Below, in pieces: positions 55,814-64,000 of a stretch of DNA of 64,000 nt (position 1 is its first letter; the number at the start of each line of letters is the position of its first letter). The stretch is from Lepisosteus oculatus. Its lineage: Eukaryota; Chordata; Actinopteri; Semionotiformes; Lepisosteidae. The notes under the pieces are model-generated. The model was not told the DNA's origin. It saw only the letters and a program-made list of their open reading frames with translations, and searched no databases. The translations under genes and the position numbers were made by a program. The stretch spans positions 112,501 through 176,500 of the forward strand of contig NW_027168394.1 of the NCBI RefSeq assembly GCF_040954835.1, in the 5' to 3' direction.

Positions 55814-58800
55814 TCACAGTTTCTTGAGATATTGACCTATGCCCTCTATTTCCCACAGATTTTCTGCTTCCTCCCTCCCTTCTCTCCACAGATCTCTGAG
55901 GTAATAGTTCTCTCTGGTGATGAACAGGGCCAGGCTACCTGCAGCCTTGACTGGGATCTTGATGCCTTTGAACAGCCCCATGTTCCTCACTCTCCACAGG
56001 GCGTCTTTCCCACTGTTCACCACGGCCCAGATCCTGTCAAACACGTCAGGAGGAAGTTTGACAGGAGAGATGCCGTATATGACGAAAGCAGCGGTCAGGG
56101 TAAATTGGGGCGAGAGAGCCTGCAACCAATCTTCAAACTGTGCCCAGAAGGCCTTAGCAAAAAAGCAGGACCACAGGAGATGGGTCACAGTCTCCTCCTC
56201 GCTGCAGCCCACCCTAACGCAGCGAGGGCTGGGTGTGAGGACCATACGGTACAAGGAAGTTCGTACCGGTAAGCACTGGTGGACGACACTCCAGGCTAAA
56301 TCTCTGTGAATGTTGCACAGAAACTTAGAGGATGTGTGTTTCCACACCTTCCTTGTTTGGGCTGATGTTAAAATGCCCACAGGGGTCTGCCTATTGTTCT
56401 GGGGTGCAAAGAAATCTTCCAGTTTTTGGACGCTGACATCTCGGAGGGGAATATGGCCAATTGTGTGAGATCTTAGAAAACTTTTAACTGTCCCATAAAT
56501 TGCAGGGCATGTGTCAGAGAGTGGGACATCCAGCTTGGGTCTGACACCCCACACTCTGAACACCTCCCTACCTACCCAGAGCCTGGAAAAATAAGTCCAG
56601 GTACGCGCTGCAGGTGCTGTTGCAAAGCCTCTCAGCACAGAGGCCAGGAAAATGCACAGCAGCTTCGTAGCAATATCTGGGACAGACTTCCCCCCTGAGG
56701 GTAGCGGCCTGTACATTATTTCCCTTCTGAGTCTTTCCTGCTTCACACCCCATAGAAATTGAAACATCAATCTCCTCAGCACCGCCGCAACACGGTGTGG
56801 GATTGGGAAGGTAGAAGCCAGAAAATTCAAGACAGGCAAGAGCTTGGCTTTGATGACCAGCACCTTCCCTGTCATGGTGAGGTCTCGGTTCTTCCATTGC
56901 ATCAGTTTTTTGTTTAAGATTGGCAATTTGTTCTGCCAATTTACTGTTCCCATCTCTTCTCCAAAATACACCCCCAGGACCTTAATTCTCTTCTCTTGCA
57001 GCCTGAGATCATGTCCTTCTTTTGGCTCCCTCCAGTTCTGATAAAAAAATCTCGCTCTTTGATTTGTTAATTTTTGCAGAGGAAGCCAAAGAGAACCGAT
57101 CACAGCACTGCAGAGCTCTACTAATTGAGGCATTGTCAGAGAGGAGCAGGGTGACGTCATCCATGTATAGAGATGTCTTTACCTCTCCTCCCCCACTTCC
57201 AGGTACTGGTATCCCATTAATGGCCTGATCCTGGCGCAAGGCACAGGCTAAGGGCTCCATAGCCAAAACGAATAACAAGGGGGATAATGGCCAGCCCTGC
57301 CTCACAACAGACTTCAAAGGGGCGTGATCTATTGCCATTAACCATTACTCTGCTGTTGCTACCTGTGTACAGCAGGTTAATCCACTTTCTCATGATGGGG
57401 CCAAACTTCATGTGCTCAAGTACCGAAGTTAAGTACTGCCGGTTTAGGCGGTCAAAGGCCTTTTCTAGGTCTACACCTGAAATGCACAGAGGGAGGGAGC
57501 GATCCTCTGAGTACAGACAGACATCCCTCAACAAGGCCAGGTTGTCGCTCATCAGGCATCCTGCTATCCCACAAGTCTGTTCTTTCCCTACCAGTGAGGC
57601 CACTACATTTTGTAGGCGCAGGAAAAGGGCTTTGGACAGGATCTTAGTGTCCACGCCTAACAGGCTGAGGGGTCTCCAGTTCTTTATGTCATTCTTTGCT
57701 CCTTAAACAAGAGAGAGATAGTGCCTTCTCTTAAGGAGTCAGGCAGCAATTCTGTCTTATAGCTTTCCTCGAATAGGAGCAGCAGCGGATCCTGAAGCAG
57801 ATCCCAAAAGGTGCAATAAAATTCTTTAGGGAGCCCGTCAGCACCCGGAGTTTTCCCCTTCTGTAAGCTCTCCATAGCCTGTCTCAGCTCTTCTACTGTC
57901 AAATCCCTCTCAAGTACTTCCCTATCTTCTTCACTCAAAACGTTTTCTAGCTTTGAGGTAAAAAAATGAATTTCTTCATCCTTTACCTCTGTAGAGCTGT
58001 ACAGTCTTGAGTAGAAGGCCTCGGTGCAGGAGAGGATTGCACTCGGCTCTGTTCTCTCTCGTCCCTCCTCATCAACTACACTTTCCATGACAGACTTGGA
58101 GCCTTCCACTTTCCTGAAAAAGAGGCGAGAACACTTCTCATTTTCTTCCAAGAACTGCACTCGACTACTTTCTTCGGCTATGCTCCGGATGTCCTTTTTT
58201 AAAAGGGTGATATCCTCGAGCACATCGAAGCCACTGTGCATCATCGTGTAGAGACGCTGCAGCTGCCTCTGTTTCCTGGCTAGCACTCCTCTCCGTCTGG
58301 CAGCAGCCTTCCTTCCCTCAGCCATGAAAAAGGCCTTTGTCCTCACCTTCACCTCCTCCCACCACTCTCCTACTGACCCGTACAGACACTGCAAGGACAG
58401 CCACTGTGATAGTTTCTCCTTGTAGCAGGATACTACCCCCTCGTTCTCTAGCAGCTTTGTGTTGAGTTTCCAGATGCCTGGGCCAAAGCCCTGGAGTTCC
58501 ACTCTACGACCTAAAGCCTGATGATCTGAGAAGAAGACAGGCTGAAGAGTGACCCCAACAACTTTCACTCTCTCTGAGACAAAGCAATAGTCAATTCTGG
58601 AGCTGCTATTCCTCCCTGACCATGTATATCCTGCTGTTGTGGGATATATACATCTATATGTGTCTGAGAGTTTAAAGTCTTGAACTAAGTTTTGCAGGGC
58701 CAGTGACCTGGAATCCAATTTTATCAGAGAGCTAGACTGCCTGTCTGTGTGCTCTAAGATACAATTAAAATCCCCTCCCACTATCACGTCTGTGCTACAT

Positions 58801-59195
58801 AACAATAGGTGAGAGAGTGCCTTGAGTAGCTCCACCCTTCCTCCCACGTCAGTAGGGCAATACACATTGATTAGCCGCAGGTTAACGGTCCCCCATTCCA
58901 CATCCACACACAGCAACCTGCCATCTATGACCCTCTGAATACTTTTCAATTTGAAAGCCCATCCTTTGAAAAGAATGGCCACGCCAGAGGCTCTGTTGTT
59001 ATTGTCCCCTGACCAAACAGAAGGCCCTTTATCCCACCTATCTTCAAAGCTTTTATACCTCTCTTGATAGGCTAAAGCACACTCCTGCAACATCAACACA
59101 TCTCCCTCTCTCTGCTGGAGGTAATCAAAGACAGACTGGCATTTAACTCTGTCATTGATACCTCTGGTGTTAAGAGATATTATGTTTAGAGCCAT
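55814..59195 (-). pseudogene. LINE copy 2 ORF2, endonuclease and reverse transcriptase
   Basis: From MALNIISLN (59195) to the stop at 55814. The endonuclease motifs (SLNTRG, LQE, GGDFN, SRIDY, SDHQ) are all present. The reverse transcriptase has TPGADGLPKEFY, GVDLEKAFDR and SLYMDDVTLLL. The C-terminal 300 residues include a Cys/His set, VGCSEEETVTHLLWSC, a layout found at the end of L1-group ORF2 proteins. The frame is broken about three times: four bases missing near 57700, changes near 57310 where RQACPLSP is lost, and one extra T in a T run near 57050. Inactive. Confidence 0.88.
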
Positions 59196-59221
59196 ATTAC
59201 ATAAGAAAGTGGAACCAGTCT

Positions 59222-60222
59222 TTACAAAACACATTTCTCTTCGGCATTCACGGAGTCCATTTCAAGGAAGGGGGTAGAGGGAGGGGTGGAGGGGTTCCAG
59301 CTGTTCCCATCGCCATGCTCTCCTTCCTCCTCGCTCGGGGAGAAAACAGAGTCATTTTTCCTTTTCCTCAAGTCCAGCTCCTGGGAGCACTGAGGGGAAA
59401 GGGGTGCAGCCGATGCACCAGTCTCCTCTTCCCCCTCACCAACCATTTGCTGCAGATCCTCTGTGATGGACTGGATGGAGGAGAGGAGGGCATCTGTAGC
59501 ACTTGCAGAGTCTGAGAAAAGCAGCTCCGCTGAATCCTGGGTATCCTCGCTGGACCCGCTCCACCGGGGGGCCCCACACTGGCCCTCGTTCTGAGGAGCA
59601 GGAGTGGGGGAGGGGTCCTCGCTGTTCTCGGGGGTTTTCAAACCCTCGTGCTTGTCTGGTGCAGTCTGTTGTGGGGGCGTAGTGGATTTCTCTTCCACCG
59701 GCCCCGGAACCACAGCAGGGCAGATCCTGGCTGGAGGCTGAGACTTTATCAAACAAGGGTTCTTTGTTTGACTTGTTGTTTGCTTTGGCTTTTCGGGCCG
59801 GTTTGGCTGAAACAAGCACTGCCTCATCCTTTCTCATTTTGAGTTTATTGGCGTAGGCATGAGGGCAGTTTATAAAAACGTGTCCTTCCAAGCCAAGTAA
59901 ATTGCACTTTGGCAGCATTGAACAGTCAGAGGCTAAATGTCCCTGTTTGCCACAGGTCTTGCAGCATTTCACAGTGCAGGGCGATGCCAGGTGTCCCACA
60001 GCGCCGACACACCTTTGGTTGTCCCACATAAAAAACATAGCCATTGCAGGCGCCCAGCCAGATTGTAGAGGGCAGGTGCCTTAAGCCTCCATTTACATTG
60101 TCCGGTAGCAAGCGAACCTCGAATTTCCTTGCTCCTGCTTTTATACCGTCAACATATCTAACCTCAGTTCCATGGTGGACGGTGCAGTACTGGTTAAGCC
60201 AGGTGTGAATGTCCTCCGTCTT
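59222..60222 (-). pseudogene. LINE copy 2 ORF1, 5' truncated
   Basis: Begins at KTEDIHTWLNQYC, about residue 107 of copy 1 ORF1. Knuckles 1-3 are present but knuckle 3 has Leu for its second Cys (CNLLGLEGH), and frames change near 59990 and 59750. About 88 bases that encode the Lys-rich C-terminus in copy 1 are missing near 59247, so the frame runs on into EEKCVL and the ORF2 leader. Confidence 0.85.
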
Positions 60223-60243
60223 TTTTGAAGGTACAGGCATTGA

Positions 60244-60314
60244 GCATTGGTGGTTCAGTGTTAGAATTCTCGCCTGCCACGCGGGAGGCTTGGTTTTGAT
60301 TCCCAGCCAATGCA
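60244..60314 (+). tRNA. tRNA-Gly(GCC)
   Basis: 71 bases. Acceptor GCATTGG/CCAATGC perfectly paired, A box TGGTTCAGTGTTAGAAT, anticodon arm CTCGCC TGCCACG CGGGAG with GCC, T stem with CTTGG/CCCAG and loop TTTTGAT (B box changed from GGTTCGA). TTTT at 60319. Lies 21 bases from the truncated end of LINE copy 2. Confidence 0.82.
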
Positions 60315-60329
60315 GTGGCTTTTGCAACT

Positions 60330-60630
60330 CGCAACTGAAAACCCACTGAAGCTAAGCGGGTGTGAGCTAGGTCAGTACCCGGATGAGGGTGAGCTACAGG
60401 GAAAAACAAAGCTTCCAGCTGGAAGCGGTGTTAATGGTGCCGGCGGGGGGGCGCTCACCCTGAGGTCTGTGCGGGTCCCAATGCCCCAGTATAGTGACGG
60501 AGATGCTGTGTTGTAAGAGGGCGCTGTCTTTTGGATGAGATGTAAAACCGAGGTCACAGCGCTCTGTGGTCATTAAAAATGACCACCAAAACCTTTGACA
60601 AAAGCTCTTGGTAATTGATGGTCTTCAAAA
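60330..60630 (+). repeat. 5S rRNA-headed SINE
   Basis: CCACTGAAGCTAAGCGGG and GGTCAGTACCCGGATGAGGG match the internal control region half of 5S rRNA. Then come GGAAGCGGTGTTAATGG, GGGGGGCGCTCACCCTGAGG, CAATGCCCCAGTATAGTGA, TTTTGGATGAGATG and GTGGTCATTAAAAATGACC. These phrases occur in this order in a well-known family of 5S-derived SINEs of fish. The 5' half of the 5S part and the usual 3' end are not complete. Confidence 0.75.
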
Positions 60631-60838
60631 ATGCTTCTCCTTTAGGTACATTTTAAATCAGCTGAAAAATGCTGTGAAATGGGGGGCATTTCAGGCCAGT
60701 GTAGGATTTTGGTTACAAGAACCATGAAAGTGCACAAGAAAGCCCGTACACTGAATTACACGGCTTTCTATTCAAAAGAGGACAAAAGAAATTCCCTGAG
60801 TTCGATTTTTTGCAGCACTGAGAGGGGCACTGTTGCGA

Positions 60839-60895
60839 GGCCAGTTAGCTCAGTTGGTTAGAGCGTGGTGCTAATAACGCCAAGGTTGTTGGGTC
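60839..60895 (+). pseudogene. tRNA-Ile(AAT), 3' end cut off by satellite
   Basis: GGCCAGTTAGCTCAGTTGGTTAGAGC, anticodon arm TGGTG CTAATAA CGCCA (AAT) and AGGTTGTTGGGTC are those of tRNA-Ile. The T loop onward is replaced by CCGGCCGTCTGATTGG of the 508-bp unit. The acceptor 3' strand is absent. Confidence 0.85.
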
Positions 60896-63800
60896 CGGCC
60901 GTCTGATTGGCGTTCTTTTCTTTGGGGGGCGGGAAGTGTCCGGCCGCAGGGGATCTTGGGACCTTGCCTGCATAGCGGCTTCCCAGAGTGCGTCGTTTCC
61001 GGCACAGTGTGGCCGGGTGTTTTCCGAGTTATCGCACGGATTGGTCACGCTCGCAAGCCGTGAGCCGCAGGCGATGAGCCCGGAGCTGAACGGGCCCCAC
61101 TGGCTAGTTTGTAAGGCCAGGTGCATTGCCAACCACGACCGGCAGCGCAGAGGCTTTGAAGGCGGCCTGGGCTCCTGTAGCTGTGCAGCCACGCACTCTG
61201 GTTTCTTTTCATGTTGTACAAATCTTTCGCCTTTTACTAAAGATTTCCGTGGAGAGGAGCATGAAGGAGTTCCATGGAATTTTTGTGCTTCCCTGCCTTC
61301 GGGTGGGGCGCAGCCTGGCTGGTCAAAGAGAGAAAACAAAAACGCCCGCAATCGGTCTTGTTATGGCGATTGTGGCAGTCTGCTCCGCGAGTCCACGGTC
61401 TCCGGCCGTCTGATTGGCGCTCTTTACTTTGGGGGGCGGGAAGTGTCCGGCCGCAGGGGATCTTGGGACCTCGCTTTGCATAGCGGCTTCCCAGAGTGCG
61501 TCGTTTCCGGCACAGTGTGGCCGGGTGTTTTCCGAGTTATCGCACGGATTGGTCACGCTCGCAAGCCGTGAGCCGCAGGCGATGAGCCCGGAGCTGAACG
61601 GGCCCCACTGGCTAGTTTGTAAGGCCAGGTGCATTGCCATTCACGACCGGCAGCGCAGAGGCTTTGAAGGCGGCCTGGGCTCCTGTAGGTGTGCAGCCAC
61701 GCACTCTGGTTTCTCTTCATCTCGTACAAATCTTTCGCCTTTTACTAAAGATTTCCGTGGAGAGGAGCATGAATGAGTTCCATGCAATTTTTGTGCTTCC
61801 CTGCCTTCGGGTGGGGCGCAGCCTGGCTGGTCAAAGAGAGAAAACAAAAACGCTCGCAATCGGTCTTGTTATGGCGATTGTGGCAGTCTGCTCCGCGAGT
61901 CCACGGTCTCCGGCCGTCTGATTGGCGCTCTTTTCTTTGGGGGGCGGGAAGTGTCCGGCCGCAGGGGATCTTGGGACCTCGCTTTGCATAGCGGCTTCCC
62001 AGAGTGCGGCGTTTCCGGCACAGTGTGGCCGGGTGTTTTCCGAGTTATCGCACGGATTCGGCACGCTCGCAAGCCGTGAGCCGCAGGCGATGAGCCCGGA
62101 GCTGAACGGGCCCCACTGGCTCGTTTGTAAGGCCAGGTGTATTGCCAACCACGACCGGCAGGGCAGAGGCTTTGAAGGTGGCCTGGGCTCCTGCAGCAGT
62201 GCAGCCACGCACTCTGGTTTCTCTTCATCTCATACAAATCTTTCGCCTTTTACTTAAGATTTCCGTGGAGAGGAGCATGAACGAGTTCCATGCAATTTTT
62301 GTGCTTCCCTGCCTTCGGGTGGGGCGCAGCCTGGCTGGTCAAAGAGAGAAAACAAAAACGCTCGCAATCGGTCTTGTTATGTCGATTGTGGCAGTCTGCT
62401 CCGCGAGTCCTCGGTCTCCGGCCGTCTGATTGGCGCTCTTTTCTTTGGGGGTTGGGAAGTGTCCGGCCGCAGGGGATCTTGGGACCTCGCCTTGCATAGC
62501 GGCTTCCCAGAGTGCGTCGTTTCCGGCACAGTGTGGCCGGGTGTTTTCCGAGTTCTCGCACGGATTGGTCACGCTCGCAAGCCGTGAGCCGCAGGCGATG
62601 AGCCCGGAGCTGAACGGGCCCCACTGGCTAGTTTGTAAGGCCAGGTGCATTGCCAACCACGACCGGCAGCGCAGAGGCTTTGAAGGCGGCCTGGGCTCCT
62701 GCAGCTGTGCAGCCACGCACTCTGGTTTCTCTTCATCTCGTACAAATCTTTCGCCTTTTACTAAAGATTTCCGTGGAGAGGAGCATGAATGAGTTCCATG
62801 CAATTTTTGTGCTTCCCTGCCTTCGGGTGGGGCGCAGCCTGGCTGGTCAAAGAGAGAAAACAAAAACGCTCGCAATCGGTCTTGTTATGGCGATTGTGGC
62901 AGTCTGCTCCGCGAGTCCTCGGTCTCCGGCCGTCTGATTGGCGCTCTTTTCTTTGGGGGGCGGGAAGTGTCCGGCCGCAGGGGATCTTGGGACCTCGCTT
63001 TGCATAGCGGCTTCCCAGAGTGCGTCATTTCCGGCACAGTGTGGCCGGGTGTTTTCCGAGTTATCGCACGGATTGGTCACGCTCGCAAGCCGTGAGCCGC
63101 AGGCGATGAGCCCGGAGCTGAACGGGCCCCACTGGCTAGTTTGTAAGGCCAGGTGCATTGCCAACCACGACCGGCAGCGCAGAGGCTTTGAAGGCGGCCT
63201 GGGCTCCTGCAGCTGTGCAGCCACGCACTCTGGTTTCTCTTCATCTCGTACAAATCTTTCGCCTTTTACTAAAGATTTCCGTGGAGAGGAGCATGAATGA
63301 GTTCCATGCAATTTTTGTGCTTCCCTGCCTTCGGGTGGGGCGCAGCCTGGCTGGTCAAAGAGAGAAAACAAAAACGCTCGCAATCGGTCTTGTTATGGCG
63401 ATTGTGGCAGTCTGCTCCGCGAGTCCACGGTCTCCGGCCGTCTGATTGGCGCTCTTTTCTTTGGGGGGCGGGAAGTGTCCGGCCGCGGGGGATCTTGGGA
63501 CCTCGCTTTGCATAGCGGCTTCCCAGAGTGCGTCATTTCCGGCACAGTGTGGCCGGGTGTTTTCCGAGTTATCGCACGGATTGGTCACGCTCGCAAGCCG
63601 TGAGCCGCAGGCGATGAGCCCGGAGCTGAACGGGCCCCACTGGCTAGTTTGTAAGGCCAGGTGCATTGCCAACCACGACCGGCAGCGCAGAGGCTTTGAA
63701 GGCGGCCTGGGCTCCTGTAGCTGTGCAGCCACGCACTCTGGTTTCTCTTCATCTCGTACAAATCTTTCGCCTTTTACTAAAGATTTCCGTGGAGAGGAGC

Positions 63801-64000
63801 ATGAATGAGTTCCATGCAATTTTTGTGCTTCCCTGCCTTCGGGTGGGGCGCAGCCTGGCTGGTCAAAGAGAGAAAACAAAAACGCCCGCAATCGGTCTTG
63901 TTATGGCGATTGTGGCAGTCTGCTCCGCGAGTCCACGGTCTCCGGCCGTCTGATTGGCGCTCTTTTCTTTGGGGGGCGGGAAGTGTCCGGCCGCAGGGGA
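60896..64000 (-). repeat. 508-bp tandem array, LINE 5' monomers (continues past window)
   Basis: The phrase CGGCCGTCTGATTGG starts at 60896, 61403, 61911, 62419, 62927, 63435 and 63943: period 507 once, then exactly 508. Six full units and the start of a seventh; the right end is outside the window. Units differ at only a few positions. Each unit read on the minus strand matches 24285-24597, the 5' region of LINE copy 1. Open frames of 95-178 codons inside the units are not preserved across units because 508 is not a multiple of three. CpG-rich. Confidence 0.9.

Larger units (their letters stand above)
55619..60222 (-). mobile_element. Tx1/L1-type LINE, copy 2 (5' truncated)
   Basis: Reads on the minus strand from 60222 (inside ORF1) to 55619. 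The 3' untranslated region (55813-55619) is about 195 bases and has AATAAAA about 25 bases before its end, the likely polyadenylation signal. The 5' cut inside ORF1 is typical of incomplete target-primed reverse transcription. Nearly identical to copy 1 where they overlap, and supplies the ORF2 end that copy 1 lacks. Confidence 0.9.

Noticed and set aside
60936-63953. Many open frames of 95-211 codons on both strands in the 508-bp array
   Set aside because: The unit length is not a multiple of three and both strands are open, as expected for GC-rich sequence. They are repeats of one another, not genes.

Overview
This looks like eukaryotic, probably ray-finned fish, nuclear DNA. The evidence is vertebrate-type tRNA genes with internal A and B boxes, an L2-type LINE, two Tx1/L1-type LINEs, a Tc1/mariner transposase fragment, a 5S-headed SINE of the kind common in fish, and several retrovirus-like fossils. 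I see no convincing ordinary host protein gene; nearly all long open frames belong to mobile elements or are chance frames in duplicated DNA.

The backbone is a tRNA-gene array. A unit of about 4.2 kb holds Ser(GCT) on the minus strand, Thr(AGT) plus, a decayed Gln(CTG) plus, Arg(ACG) plus, Ser(TGA/CGA) minus and, in two copies, a decayed intron-bearing Tyr(GTA) minus. It occurs at about 0.7-4.2 kb, 16.4-18.3 kb (partial), 18.3-22.4 kb, 22.4-24.28 kb (interrupted), 33.08-34.4 kb (inverted, partial) and 52.9-54.4 kb. A second group (Met, Ala, Pro, Val) lies at 50.0-51.4 kb. Single genes for Arg(TCT), Arg(TCG), Ile(GAT), Gly(TCC) and Gly(GCC) are scattered around. In all I count 35 tRNA genes, pseudogenes or fragments; roughly a dozen look foldable enough to work. 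Several carry anticodons that do not fit their bodies, notably a serine tRNA body with a threonine anticodon at 823-904.

Mobile elements fill the rest. 5.3-6.7 kb: Tc1 fragment and L2 LINE. 24.285-28.38 kb: Tx1/L1-like LINE copy 1 (plus strand; its 3' end is lost). 28.38-33.08 kb: LTR retroelement fossil with a tRNA-Asn primer-binding site. 37.57-41.25 kb: a related LTR element in inverted orientation. 44.5-47.1 kb: class I-like endogenous retrovirus fossil. 55.62-60.22 kb: LINE copy 2 (minus strand, 5' truncated). 60.3-60.6 kb: 5S-headed SINE. 60.9 kb to the window end: a nearly perfect tandem array of a 508-bp unit.

The most interesting observation is that the 508-bp satellite is the reverse complement of the 5' untranslated region of LINE copy 1. 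The array therefore looks like tandem LINE promoter monomers, comparable in layout to mouse L1 monomers, or a satellite derived from them. Its left edge cuts into a tRNA-Ile gene. AT-rich stretches at 10.8-16.3, 34.4-36.4 and 41.3-44.5 kb are mostly inverted copies of one another, so the locus is a mosaic of inverted duplications.
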